NCBI GenBank assembly: GCA_946223375.1
Contig: CAMICU010000031.1
Coordinates: 1 to 24,506 of the forward strand
Direction: 5' to 3'
Source of the DNA: an uncultured Stenotrophomonas sp.
Lineage (GTDB): Bacteria; Pseudomonadota; Gammaproteobacteria; Xanthomonadales; Xanthomonadaceae
DNA length: 24,506 bases
Shown here: piece after piece, positions 7,059-14,920 of the stretch
Layout of the letters: each line of letters starts with the position of its first letter
Position numbering within the stretch: position 1 is the first letter of the stretch
Notes under the pieces: model-generated
Seen by the model: the letters and a program-made list of their open reading frames with translations, nothing else
What the model was told of the DNA's origin: nothing
Database searches by the model: none
Program-made: the position numbers and the translations under genes

Positions 7059-7934
7059 ATGAAACACCGCACGACACTTCCGCTGGCCACCGCGCTGGCG
7101 CTGGCCCTGACCGCACTGCCGGCACTCGCCCAGCCCACCTGCGCGCCACGCTACCCGCCGCCGACCACGATCGCGGCGATGTTCGACATGGCCGCGGTCA
7201 CCGCCGACACCCTCGATGCGCTGCCCGACGTGGACGTGGCGATCGCCGCGCGCGGCGGCCAGGACCTGAGCCGCTACGGGCTGCGCCACAGCCACCTGGC
7301 CTTCCTGGTCCGCAACGAGGCCGGCGGCTGGGACGTGGTGCACCTGCTCAACCGCTGCAAGTCGGATACCTCCGACCTCTACCGCGAGGGGCTGGTCAAC
7401 CTGGTCGGCGAGAGTTCGCTGACCACCGACCTGCGCGTGGGCATCCCGACCGCGCCGGTCCGTGCCGCACTGAAGACCCTGCTGGCCGGCCAGGCCCCGC
7501 AGGCGCGCGCCCTGCACCAGCGCCGCTACAGCATGCTGGCCTACCCCGGCAGCAGCGCCTACCAGAACTCCAACCAGTGGATCCTGGAGGTGTTCGCCGC
7601 GGCGATGGCGCAGGCCGACGACGGCACCGTGTTGGGCGACCGCGACAGCGCGCTGGCCTGGCTCAGGCAGCAGCAGTTCAGCCCGTCCCGCCTGCATATC
7701 GGCATCGGCAAGCGGCTGGGCGCGCGTTTCTTCGCCGACAACGTGGCCGTCACCGACCATCCGGCCAGCGAACGCATTTCCGGCAACTACTCGGTGGTGA
7801 CGGTGGAGTCGATCTTCGACTTCCTGCACCGCCGTGGCGCGCTGGAACGCGAGCTGTCCATTCCGCACCAGATTCCGGTACCGGCCGTTGCCGCTGCCAC
7901 ATCCCCCGCCCCCTCCAAGGAATCCACTCCATGA
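7059..7934 (+). CDS. Exported DUF2145 family protein
   Basis: A 291-residue protein with a clear signal peptide (MKHRTTLPLATALALAL through LPALAQ), so probably periplasmic. The mature part matches DUF2145: two Cys flank the early region (PTCAPRYPP and LLNRCKSDTSDLYREGLVNL), with the stretches RYGLRHSHLAFLVRNE, YSMLAYPGSSAYQNSNQWILE and HIGIGKRLGARFFADNVAVTDHP. The HSHLAFLVR segment recalls NlpC/P60-type hydrolase folds, but I do not claim activity. The ATG at 7059 has AAGGA 9 bases upstream. An in-frame ATG at 7041 would add six residues before the signal peptide. Its stop codon overlaps the start of the next exported protein by the sequence ATGA, so the two are translationally coupled and probably function together in the envelope. 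Confidence 0.85.
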   Translation: MKHRTTLPLATALALALTALPALAQPTCAPRYPPPTTIAAMFDMAAVTADTLDALPDVDVAIAARGGQDLSRYGLRHSHLAFLVRNEAGGWDVVHLLNRCKSDTSDLYREGLVNLVGESSLTTDLRVGIPTAPVRAALKTLLAGQAPQARALHQRRYSMLAYPGSSAYQNSNQWILEVFAAAMAQADDGTVLGDRDSALAWLRQQQFSPSRLHIGIGKRLGARFFADNVAVTDHPASERISGNYSVVTVESIFDFLHRRGALERELSIPHQIPVPAVAAATSPAPSKESTP

Positions 7935-8458
7935 AGCACCTGATCAAGAACGGCGTACTCGCCCTGGCCGTGGTCGCAGGCCTGGGCAGCGGCATCGCCC
8001 CGGCACACGCCGGCGAAGGCAACCTCAATGCCTCCGAGGCGTCGGTGCTGATCACCGGCTTCAGCGCGGTGATGGTGGTCTCCGGCCCGGTGTTCCTGTC
8101 GGCAGCCGGCGTCGGCAAGGTCGCGGACATGTCCACCGCATCGCAGGAGAAGCGCCAGGACAAGCGCCGCATCAGCGCCGGGCCGCTGCCGGACATGAAG
8201 GTGAAGGCGATCGACCAGACCGCCGATGGTGGCCGCAGCGTCGCATTGGAAGATCCGACCAATGCCGAGAACACCGCGCAGCTGCACTGGCCGCAGCGCG
8301 AGGACAACCCGGCGGCGAACTTCGTGGTCGGGCAGACGGTGGCGTTCACCGCCAGCCCGCAGGGCGCCGGCTGGATGCTGCGCGCCGAGGACGGCGCCGT
8401 GCTGACCTTCGTACCGACCATTGAAGCCGCCGGCGAGAGCCGCACGCAGTCGCTGTAA
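7931..8458 (+). CDS. Exported protein of unknown function, coupled to the DUF2145 gene
   Basis: A 175-residue protein with a signal peptide ending APAHA at residue 27. A hydrophobic segment at about residues 38-62 (SVLITGFSAVMVVSGPVFLS and onward) could be a membrane anchor. A charged stretch (EKRQDKRR) follows, then a small soluble domain of roughly 90 residues rich in beta-strand-forming sequence (MKVKAIDQTADGGRSVALED; VVGQTVAFTASPQGAGWML). I do not recognise the family. The start codon shares ATGA with the DUF2145 stop, and AAGGA lies 9 bases upstream inside that gene, so expression is linked. A GC-rich hairpin follows the stop codon. Confidence 0.8.
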   Translation: MKHLIKNGVLALAVVAGLGSGIAPAHAGEGNLNASEASVLITGFSAVMVVSGPVFLSAAGVGKVADMSTASQEKRQDKRRISAGPLPDMKVKAIDQTADGGRSVALEDPTNAENTAQLHWPQREDNPAANFVVGQTVAFTASPQGAGWMLRAEDGAVLTFVPTIEAAGESRTQSL

Positions 8459-8469
8459 CGGGGCTTCGT

Positions 8470-8492
8470 GGGCCGGGGGCTGCTCCCGGCCC
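8470..8492 (+). terminator. GC-rich hairpin after the DUF2145 pair, possible terminator
   Basis: A perfect 8-bp stem (GGGCCGGG at 8470-8477, CCCGGCCC at 8485-8492) with a 7-base loop begins 12 bases after the stop codon. No T-run follows, so termination is uncertain. Confidence 0.45.
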
Positions 8493-8637
8493 GCAGCACC
8501 GGCACCGGCACCGCTCCCGCGCCAACCGGACAGGGTTCCCCCCGGCCGCGCCGCGCGGGGGCTGGCTGCCACGGGCCGGGCGCCACCCGCACGCGCGGGG
8601 CCTGGCCGGCCTTTACATGGCGGCCAGCTGCCGGCAG

Positions 8638-8726
8638 GTACAATGCCGCCTGCCCTGTCGCCCGTTCGGGCGCTGCGGCCCTCCTCCCTTTACTGATGCG
8701 GCACCTCGCGGTGCTGCCCGTTGTCC
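8638..8726 (+). promoter_or_regulatory. Structured leader of the queuosine-precursor transporter gene
   Basis: A TACAAT -10-like hexamer lies at about 8638-8643. Two hairpins follow. The first is closed by CGCCCG/CGGGCG around 8659-8672 within a GCCGC/GCGGC outer pair. The second is an 8-bp stem with one G-U pair (GCGGCACC at 8698-8705, GGTGCTGC at 8710-8717, loop TCGC), ending 9 bases before the ATG. No Shine-Dalgarno is visible. The layout suggests translational control, but it does not match the preQ1 riboswitch consensus that I know. Confidence 0.35.
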
Positions 8727-9296
8727 ATGTCCCCGCATCCGTCCATCCGTTTCGCACCGCTGACGCCCTTCTCGCTGCTGCTCGCCGTGCTGGCGATGGG
8801 CGTGGTCGTGCTGGGCTCCAACGTGCTGGTGCAGTACCCGATCAACGACTGGCTGACCTGGGGCGCTTTCAGCTACCCGGTCGCGTTCCTGGTCAGCAAC
8901 CTGATCAACCGCCGGTTCGGCCCGCAGGCGGCGCGCCGCGTGGCGTGGGCGGGTTTCGCGGTGGCGGTGCTGCTGTCGATCTGGATCGCCACCCCGCGCA
9001 TCGCGGTGGCCTCGTGCTCGGCGTTCATCGTCGCCCAGCTGCTGGACATCACCGTGTTCGACCGGCTGCGCGCCGGCAACTGGTGGCGCGCGCCGATGGT
9101 CGCCACCACCTGCAGCGCCACGGTCGACACCGCCATTTTCTGGAGCATCGCCTTCGCCGGTTCCCACCTGCCGTGGATCAGCTGGGCGCTGGGCGACCTG
9201 GCGGTGAAGCTGACCATCGGCGTGTGCCTGCTGGCCCCGTTCCGCGCCCTGCTGTGGAAGATGGCGCCGCTGCGCGGCACCCCCGGCACGCGCTGA
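8727..9296 (+). CDS. Queuosine precursor transporter (VUT/YhhQ family)
   Basis: A 189-residue inner-membrane protein with about six hydrophobic segments. It matches the VUT/YhhQ family, which imports 7-cyano-7-deazaguanine or 7-aminomethyl-7-deazaguanine for queuosine synthesis in tRNA. Family signatures are the sequence around NVLVQYPINDWLTWGAFSYP (about 32-51), FLVSNLINRRFGP, IATPRIAVASCSAFIVAQLL and ISWALGDLAVKLTIGV near the C-terminus. The ATG at 8727 is chosen, with an in-frame TTG at 8721 also possible. The leader carries two hairpins that may control translation. A terminator follows between it and glnE. Confidence 0.88.
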   Translation: MSPHPSIRFAPLTPFSLLLAVLAMGVVVLGSNVLVQYPINDWLTWGAFSYPVAFLVSNLINRRFGPQAARRVAWAGFAVAVLLSIWIATPRIAVASCSAFIVAQLLDITVFDRLRAGNWWRAPMVATTCSATVDTAIFWSIAFAGSHLPWISWALGDLAVKLTIGVCLLAPFRALLWKMAPLRGTPGTR

Positions 9297-9302
9297 CCCT
9301 CC

Positions 9303-9324
9303 AGGCCCGGCATACGCCGGGCCT
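9303..9324. terminator. Terminator between the transporter gene and glnE
   Basis: AGGCCCGGC (9303-9311) and its complement GCCGGGCCT (9316-9324) enclose an ATAC loop, followed by TTTGCATT on the plus strand. It sits in the 34-base gap between convergent genes and can serve both. Confidence 0.75.
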
Positions 9325-9330
9325 TTGCAT

Positions 9331-12156
9331 TCAGGAGCCGTGCCGGCCCGGCTCGAACGGCAGGCCGCGGGCGATCGCCGCCGTGGTGATCGCGCTGCAC
9401 GCCGCCTCGAGCTCCGGCGTCGGCGCGGCCATGCGCGCACGCCGGTCCAGCGTGCAGGACAGCCCCACATCCAGCAGCGTGGCATGCGCCTCGTGCAGGG
9501 CCTGCGCGGTATCGGCCGGCAACCAGCCCGCGGTGGCCAGCACATCGATCAGCGCCGGGGTTTCGCGCGGCGCCACCAGTGCCGGCGTCCGCACCGCACC
9601 GTCCAGCACCCCGGTCTGCAGCACGAACTCCAGGTCCACCAGGCCACCGGCGCCCTGCTTGAGGTCGATCCGCGCCGCATCGCTGCGGTCCAGCTCGGTG
9701 CGCATGCGCGCGCGCATCTTCAGCACATCGCCGAACAACGTCTCCGGATCACGCGCGCGCCCCAGCGTCTGCGCGCGCACCTGCTCGAAGTCGGCCAGCA
9801 GCGAGGCGTCGCCGGCCACCGCGCGGGCGCGCACCAGCGCCTGGTGTTCCCAGGTCCAGGCGCGCTCGCGCTGGTACTCGGTGTAGCTGGCCAGCGAGGA
9901 CACCAGTGCGCCCTTGCCGCCGTCCGGGCGCAGCCGCACGTCGATGTCGTACAGCCGGCCGGCGGCGGTCACCGCCGACAGCAGCGCCATCACCTTCTGC
10001 GCCAGCCGTGCGAACCAGCGGCTGCTCTCCAGCGGGCGGGTGCCGTCGCTGGCCTCCACGCCGGCCGGATGGTCATACAGGAACACCAGGTCCAGGTCCG
10101 AGCCGAAGCCCAGCTCCAGCCCGCCCAGGCTGCCGTAGCCGATGATCGCGAAACGCCCGCCCGGCACCTCGCCGTGCGCCTGCGCCAGGTCGGCACGGGC
10201 CATCGCCAGCGTCGTCACCACCACCGCGTCGGCCAGCTGCGCGAGCTGGTGGGTGCAGTCCACCGCCCGCTGGCGGCCATCGTGGAAGGCCAGCGCCATG
10301 CGGAAGCTCAGCGCCAACCGCACTTCGTTGAGCGCGCGCAGTGCCGCTTCCGGGTCATCGATGGTCAAGGCCGCCGCGCAGGCGTCGTGCATCTCCTGCG
10401 CGTCGGGCATCGGCCCGGCCACGCGCGTGTCCAGCAGTTCATCCAGCAGCAGCGGGAAGGCCACCAGCCGCTCGGACAACAGCGCGCTGCGCGCCAGCAC
10501 GTTGACCAGCCGGGTCAGCGCGCTGGGCTGCTCGTCCAGCAGCGCCAGGTAGCTGGTGCGGCGCAGGATCGCCTGCAGCAGGCCAAGCACGCGACGCAGC
10601 GCGGCATCGGGCTGCGGTGAACGGGTGGCGGCATGCAGCAGTGCCGGCAGCACCCGGTCCAGGCGGGCGCGGGCGCTGTCGGACAGCGATTTCACCCCCA
10701 GCGACTGGGCGAATTCGCGCAGCGACTGGTCGGCGCCGCTGGCATCGGCGAAGCCGGCCTCGGCCAGCACCTCGGCGTTGCCGCCCCCGGGCAGCACCCG
10801 CCAGTAGCTGGCCAGCGCGTCCGGCGCGGCCTGGCCCTGGCGCGGCGCCAGCAGCGCGCCGAACTCGGTGCTGACCCGCTGGCGCTGTGCATTCAGGGCC
10901 AGCAGCAGCGCGTCCCAGTCGGCATGGCCCAGGCCCAGCGCGATGCGCGTGCGGTCCAGCGGATCGGTCGGCAGGCAATGGGTCTGCGCGTCGCGCAGCA
11001 TCTGCAGGCGGTTCTCCACCCGGCGCAGGAAGCGGTAGGCGCTGACCAGGTCGGCACCGTCGGCCTCGGCCATCTGCCCGGCCTCGACCAGCGCGTGCAG
11101 CGCCGGCAGCAGCCGCCGTTCGCGCAGGGCCGCTTCACGGCCACCGCGGATCAGCTGCAGGGCCTGGGCCAGGAACTCGATCTCGCGGATGCCGCCCGGG
11201 CCACGCTTGATGTCGTCCACGCGATCCTTGCGCGCGACCTCGGCCGTGATCGCGGCCTTCATCTCGCGCAGGCCGTCCAGCGCGGTGTAGTCCAGATAAC
11301 GGCGGTAGACGAACGGGCGCAGCGTCTGCAGCCACGCCTCGCCGGCGGCGATGTCGCCGGCCACCGCGCGCGCCTTGATCCAGGCATAGCGTTCCCAGTC
11401 CCGGCCCTCGCGCTGGAAATACTGGTCCATGCCGGCAAAGGACAGCGCCACCCGGCCGGCACTGCCGAACGGGCGCAGGCGCAGGTCGACGCGGTGGCAG
11501 AAGCCCTCGGCGGTGGTTTCATCCAGCAGCCGCGCCAGCCGCTGCCCCAGCCGCGCGAAGTACTCCTCCGCCGCCAGCGGGCGCGGCCCGTCGGACTCAC
11601 CGCCCTCCGGGTAGGCATAGACCAGGTCGATGTCCGAGGAGAAGTTCAGTTCGCCACCGCCGAGCTTGCCCAGCCCGAACACCACCAGCTGCTGGGCGCG
11701 GCCATCGGCGGCGCGCACCACCCCGTGGCGACCGGCGAACTCCTGTTCCAGCGCAGCCAGGGCCAGCTGCAGGCACTGCTCGGCCAGCACGGTGGCCCCG
11801 GCCAGGGTCGCGTCCACGTCGTCCAGCCCGAACAGGTCACGCCAGATCAGCCGGGTCGAGGCGGCGGCGCGGTAGCGGCGCAGCTGGGTCGGCCAGTCGC
11901 TGGGCTGCAGCGGGTCCAGCACCGGCAACGGCAGCGCGGCGGGGTCCGGCACGGCCAGCCGGGCCAGCAGCTCGGGCTGCCGGCACAGCGTGTCGATGGC
12001 GAAGTCGCTGGCGATGGCCAGCTGCCGCAGCCGCGCCTCCAGCGCCGGCTCCGACGGCCAGGCGGCCGGATCCGGCAGCGCCAGCTTGAGGCGGGCCAGG
12101 GCACGGTCGACGACCGGAGCGACGTATTCAGGCAATGCGGGGGCGGCGAGGTTCAT
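9331..12156 (-). CDS. glnE: Bifunctional glutamine synthetase adenylyltransferase/adenylyl-removing enzyme
   Basis: A 941-residue protein, close to the 946 of E. coli GlnE, that adds AMP to and removes it from glutamine synthetase in response to PII and glutamine. It has two nucleotidyltransferase domains. The N-terminal adenylyl-removing domain has GLGKLGGGELNFSSDIDLVY (about 161-180), and the C-terminal adenylyltransferase domain has IGYGSLGGLELGFGSDLDLV (about 670-689). Both retain the G-[GS] and D-x-D catalytic residues. Other landmarks are VDLRLRPFGSAG, KRGPGGIREIEF, VRLRPDGGKGALVSS and LKQGAGGLVDLEF. The ATG at 12156 begins MNLAAPALPEYVAPVVDRAL. It lacks a clear Shine-Dalgarno, and the frame is open to 12213 upstream, but family length favours this start. 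It is divergent from the CoA transferase gene. Confidence 0.97.
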   Translation of the reverse strand: MNLAAPALPEYVAPVVDRALARLKLALPDPAAWPSEPALEARLRQLAIASDFAIDTLCRQPELLARLAVPDPAALPLPVLDPLQPSDWPTQLRRYRAAASTRLIWRDLFGLDDVDATLAGATVLAEQCLQLALAALEQEFAGRHGVVRAADGRAQQLVVFGLGKLGGGELNFSSDIDLVYAYPEGGESDGPRPLAAEEYFARLGQRLARLLDETTAEGFCHRVDLRLRPFGSAGRVALSFAGMDQYFQREGRDWERYAWIKARAVAGDIAAGEAWLQTLRPFVYRRYLDYTALDGLREMKAAITAEVARKDRVDDIKRGPGGIREIEFLAQALQLIRGGREAALRERRLLPALHALVEAGQMAEADGADLVSAYRFLRRVENRLQMLRDAQTHCLPTDPLDRTRIALGLGHADWDALLLALNAQRQRVSTEFGALLAPRQGQAAPDALASYWRVLPGGGNAEVLAEAGFADASGADQSLREFAQSLGVKSLSDSARARLDRVLPALLHAATRSPQPDAALRRVLGLLQAILRRTSYLALLDEQPSALTRLVNVLARSALLSERLVAFPLLLDELLDTRVAGPMPDAQEMHDACAAALTIDDPEAALRALNEVRLALSFRMALAFHDGRQRAVDCTHQLAQLADAVVVTTLAMARADLAQAHGEVPGGRFAIIGYGSLGGLELGFGSDLDLVFLYDHPAGVEASDGTRPLESSRWFARLAQKVMALLSAVTAAGRLYDIDVRLRPDGGKGALVSSLASYTEYQRERAWTWEHQALVRARAVAGDASLLADFEQVRAQTLGRARDPETLFGDVLKMRARMRTELDRSDAARIDLKQGAGGLVDLEFVLQTGVLDGAVRTPALVAPRETPALIDVLATAGWLPADTAQALHEAHATLLDVGLSCTLDRRARMAAPTPELEAACSAITTAAIARGLPFEPGRHGS

Positions 12157-12227
12157 GTGCCGATTCTGGCATCCGGCGCGGCCCGCGGTCGCCCCGGGGC
12201 GGATTGCGGACAATTGCAGGCAATAAA

Positions 12228-12261
12228 AAAGCCCGCTGACAGCGAACTGTCAGCGGGCTTT
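12228..12261 (-). terminator. Strong intrinsic terminator on the minus strand, upstream of glnE
   Basis: A perfect 15-bp stem (AAAGCCCGCTGACAG at 12228-12242 with its complement at 12247-12261, loop CGAA) is followed on the minus strand by six T residues (A-run 12225-12230 on the plus strand). On the plus strand the tail is only TTTGC. It lies between divergent genes, so no annotated gene runs into it from either side. A short minus-strand transcript starting somewhere in 12262-12448 is the simplest explanation. Confidence 0.8.
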
Positions 12262-12448
12262 GCTCCCTCCCCCACGTCGGGATGCAGGGCGATCCTGCGG
12301 GCTGCGCGGACAACTTGCACGCTGCACTGCAAAACAATACCCGCCAGTACAAGAGCACCCGGGCCACAAAGACCATCCCACCAAGGTAGGGCGCCCCCCT
12401 TCACGCCGATCCGCGATAATCGGCATCCCCCACCAACTCGTTGTCGTC

Positions 12449-13963
12449 ATGTCTGTCGAACGCATCCTGGACGCGCGCCTGCGCGACCGCATCGTCACCG
12501 CCGAACAAGCCGCGGCGTTCATCCAACCCGGCGAAACCGTGGCCATGAGCGGCTTCACCGGCTCCGGCTACCCCAAGGCGGTGCCGATGGCGCTGGCCCA
12601 GCGCATCGAGCAGGTGCACCAGCAGGGCCAGCCGTTCCAGATCAAGCTGCTGACCGGCGCGTCCACCGCACCGGAGCTGGACGGTGCGCTGGCCAAGGCC
12701 GACGGCATCGCGATGCGCATGCCGTTCCAGAGCGACCCGGACGCGCGCAAGCGCATCAACGAGGGCAAGCTGGACTACATCGACATCCATCTCTCGCATG
12801 TCGCCCAGCACGTCTGGTTCGGCTTCTACGGCGAGATCGACACCGCGGTGATCGAGGTCTCGGCCATCCGTGAGGACGGCGCGCTGGTGCCGTCCACCTC
12901 GGTCGGCAACAACAAGACCTGGCTGGACCTGGCCAAGAAGGTGATCATCGAGGTCAACGAGTGGCAGCCCGAGGGCATCGAGGGCATGCACGACATCTAC
13001 TACGGCACCGCGCTGCCGCCGCACCGCAAGCCGATCCCGCTGATCCACGCCAACGACCGCATCGGCCAGACCACGCTGGACATCGACCCGGCCAAGATCG
13101 TGGCGGTGGTGCGCACCAACGGCCCGGACCGCAACAGCCCGTTCAAGCCGATCGACGCGGAAAGCAAGCTGATCGCCGGCCACCTGATCGAGTTCCTCAA
13201 GCACGAGGTCGCCCGTGGCCGCCTGCCGCACAACCTGCTGCCGCTGCAGTCGGGCGTGGGCAACATTCCCAACGCGGTGCTCGCCGGCCTGGCCGACAGC
13301 GGCCTGCGCGGGCTGACCGCCTTCACCGAGGTGATCCAGGACGGCATGCTGGACCTGCTCAAGTCCGGCGTGCTGGAGTACGCCTCGTGCACCGGCTTCG
13401 CGCTGAGCCCGGAGGCCAATGAAGAGTTCAAGCGCGACATCGCCTTCTACCGCGAGCGCATCATCATGCGCACCCAGGAGATCTCCAACCATCCGGAACT
13501 GGTGCGCCGCCTCGGCTGCATCGGCATGAACGGCATGCTGGAAGTGGACATCTACGGCAACGTCAATTCCACCCACGTAATGGGCAGCCGCATCATGAAC
13601 GGCATCGGCGGTTCCGGCGACTTCACCCGCAACGGCTTCCTGTCCACCTTCCTGAGCCCGTCCACCGCCAAGAACGGTGCGATCTCCTCGATCGTGCCGA
13701 TGGTCAGCCACGTCGACCACACCGAGCACGACGTGGCCATCATCGTCACCGAGCAGGGCCTGGCCGACCTGCGTGGCCTACCGCCGCGTGCACGCGCGCG
13801 GGTGCTGATCGACAACTGCGCGCACCCGGATTTCCGCGACCAGCTCAACGATTACTTCGACCGCGCCTGCCACCAGAGCTACGGCAAGCACACCCCGCAC
13901 CTGCTGCCCGAAGCCCTGTCCTGGCACCAGCGCTTCATCGACACCGGCAGCATGAAGGGCTGA
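12449..13963 (+). CDS. Succinate/acetate CoA-transferase (acetyl-CoA hydrolase/transferase family)
   Basis: A 504-residue class I CoA-transferase very close to the AarC/ScpC/Cat1 group. These move CoA between acetate, propionate or similar acids and succinate. The catalytic glutamate is Glu294 in TAFTEVIQDGML, the same number as in Acetobacter AarC. Other family stretches are MSGFTGSGYPKAVP (33-46), LLTGASTAPELDGAL (68-82), NEGKLDYIDIHLSH, LQSGVGNIPNAVLAGL (266-281), YGNVNSTHVMGSRIMNGIGG and VDHTEHDVAIIVTEQG. A likely role is acetate use or overflow handling linked to the TCA cycle. The ATG at 12449 begins MSVERILDARLRDRIV. The frame is open further upstream but without family similarity. No Shine-Dalgarno is visible, and a GATAAT hexamer at 12414 suggests a short leader. 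A terminator follows. Confidence 0.94.
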   Translation: MSVERILDARLRDRIVTAEQAAAFIQPGETVAMSGFTGSGYPKAVPMALAQRIEQVHQQGQPFQIKLLTGASTAPELDGALAKADGIAMRMPFQSDPDARKRINEGKLDYIDIHLSHVAQHVWFGFYGEIDTAVIEVSAIREDGALVPSTSVGNNKTWLDLAKKVIIEVNEWQPEGIEGMHDIYYGTALPPHRKPIPLIHANDRIGQTTLDIDPAKIVAVVRTNGPDRNSPFKPIDAESKLIAGHLIEFLKHEVARGRLPHNLLPLQSGVGNIPNAVLAGLADSGLRGLTAFTEVIQDGMLDLLKSGVLEYASCTGFALSPEANEEFKRDIAFYRERIIMRTQEISNHPELVRRLGCIGMNGMLEVDIYGNVNSTHVMGSRIMNGIGGSGDFTRNGFLSTFLSPSTAKNGAISSIVPMVSHVDHTEHDVAIIVTEQGLADLRGLPPRARARVLIDNCAHPDFRDQLNDYFDRACHQSYGKHTPHLLPEALSWHQRFIDTGSMKG

Positions 13964-13983
13964 TCGGCCCCGGTGCTGGATAC

Positions 13984-14015
13984 CGAAAAAGCCCGGCCAA
14001 TGCCGGGCTTTTTCG
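13984..14015. terminator. Strong bidirectional terminator
   Basis: A perfect 14-bp stem (CGAAAAAGCCCGGC at 13984-13997 with its complement at 14002-14015, loop CAAT) carries A and T tracts of five on its two arms. It begins 21 bases after the CoA-transferase stop and serves the convergent DUF1508 gene on the other strand. Confidence 0.9.
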
Positions 14016-14083
14016 TTGCCGGGGGCCCTCGCCGCGGCCAACCCAACCGCCGCCGGCAACGCACCGGCGGCACGCAGCGTCCG

Positions 14084-14422
14084 TCAGCTGTCGGTCTTGT
14101 CCTTGATGGTGGTGCTCGGCCCGTTGGCCTTGACGCTGGTGATGCCCGCCTCGCGCGCGGCCTGCGAGGAATACAGCTGGCTGCTGCCGATCACCTGGTG
14201 GTTGGCGGCCTTCAGATTGAAGTGATGTCGCCCATCGCTGGCGGTCTTGCGCTCGTAGCGCGCTTCCTCCGGACTGTTCTTCTGCACCGATGCGATGCCG
14301 CCTTCGGCCGCGGCACGCGTGGTGTAGCGCTCGCTGGTGAGGATCACCTCGGCATTGCCCGCCTTGAGCACGAAGTAAAACTGCCCGTCACTGCTCTTGT
14401 CCAACTCGTACCAACCCGCCAT
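14084..14422 (-). CDS. YegP-type protein with two DUF1508 repeats
   Basis: A 112-residue protein made of two tandem DUF1508 units, at about residues 2-50 (GWYELDKSSDGQFYFVLKAG through GGIASVQKNS) and 56-105 (YERKTASDGRHHFNLKAANH through AGITSVKANG). Each repeat has the family pattern of an aromatic-rich strand, an LKAxN turn and an S-x-x-Y-(T/S) helix start. E. coli YegP is the known relative. The family forms a small alpha/beta fold and has no firm biochemical role. The ATG at 14422 has a GGAGG site 8 bases away. The gene is the last of three minus-strand genes after the DAHP synthase gene, separated from the GIY-YIG gene by 128 bases. Confidence 0.92.
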   Translation of the reverse strand: MAGWYELDKSSDGQFYFVLKAGNAEVILTSERYTTRAAAEGGIASVQKNSPEEARYERKTASDGRHHFNLKAANHQVIGSSQLYSSQAAREAGITSVKANGPSTTIKDKTDS

Positions 14423-14550
14423 CACGCTTCCTCCACGAGGATGATGCCGACATGCCGCCGCACTGCTGACGCAACCGCATGCTTGGCTGTGAGCCCGGTA
14501 ATCCGGACGGATGGGACCGCCGTACGGCACGGCCCTGGCCGGACTCTACC

Positions 14551-14835
14551 TCATTGGCCGTGATGCTCCAGCCACGCCTGCTTGCGCGCCCGCGGCTGCT
14601 GCTTGAGCTGCCATTCCGCGCGTGAGGCGGCAGCGCGGTCGGCGAAGACCCGGAAGGCAAGGATGCGCAGCGGCGGGTGCGCCCGGGTATAGCGGGCGCC
14701 CTTGCCGGCCAGGTGCGCGCGGAAGCGCGCCTCCACATCGGTGCTGATGCCGGCGTAGTAGCTGCCATCGCTGCATTCGAGCAGGTACAGGAACCAGGGC
14801 CGGCGTGGGGCGGAAGCGGAATCGGGGCAGGACAT
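14551..14835 (-). CDS. GIY-YIG nuclease-domain protein (YhbQ-like)
   Basis: A 94-residue single-domain GIY-YIG protein. The two signature strands appear as YLL (17-19) and YAG (27-29) in FLYLLECSDGSYYAGIST. Arg38 in VEARFRAHLAGKGARYTR and Glu74 in ASRAEWQLKQ occupy the places of the catalytic arginine and glutamate. The size and the KGARYTRAHPPLRI segment match the UPF0213/YhbQ subgroup, small proteins of unclear function with some reported nuclease activity. The ATG at 14835 is chosen because the domain starts shortly after it. The frame is open to 14901 and no good ribosome-binding site is visible, so the start is less sure than the family. Confidence 0.88.
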   Translation of the reverse strand: MSCPDSASAPRRPWFLYLLECSDGSYYAGISTDVEARFRAHLAGKGARYTRAHPPLRILAFRVFADRAAASRAEWQLKQQPRARKQAWLEHHGQ

Positions 14836-14852
14836 GCGGCAATGGTAGGCCA

Positions 14853-14872
14853 GCAGCGGCCACGGCCGCTGC
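14853..14872 (-). terminator. GC hairpin after the DAHP synthase gene
   Basis: GCAGCGGC (14853-14860) pairs with GCCGCTGC (14865-14872) around a CACG loop in the 85-base gap between the DAHP synthase and GIY-YIG genes. There is no T-run, so it may be a weak terminator or an mRNA-stabilising stem. Confidence 0.3.
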
Positions 14873-14920
14873 CCACCGCGCGGCACGGACCGGGCATCCA
14901 CCCGGCCCGCACCAGGGCAC

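Noticed and set aside
8638..8726. PreQ1 riboswitch in the transporter leader
   Set aside because: The hairpins are GC-rich and lack the short stem plus A-rich tail of the class I aptamer. I also do not see a class II pattern.
12128..12376. A minus-strand ORF (82 codons) before glnE, checked as a possible leader peptide
   Set aside because: It runs through the terminator, lacks a dense run of one amino acid's codons, and no alternative pairing with the terminator arm longer than 5 bp was found.
10633..12873. A 746-codon open frame on the plus strand opposite glnE
   Set aside because: It is an antisense frame kept open by high GC and codon bias. Its composition (rich in Gln, Arg, Ala, His, Val) has no family resemblance, while the minus strand encodes an unmistakable GlnE.
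12401..13729. A 442-codon open frame antisense to the CoA transferase
   Set aside because: It lies entirely opposite a well-supported gene, is rich in Gly, Val, Asp and His repeats, and has no recognisable domain.
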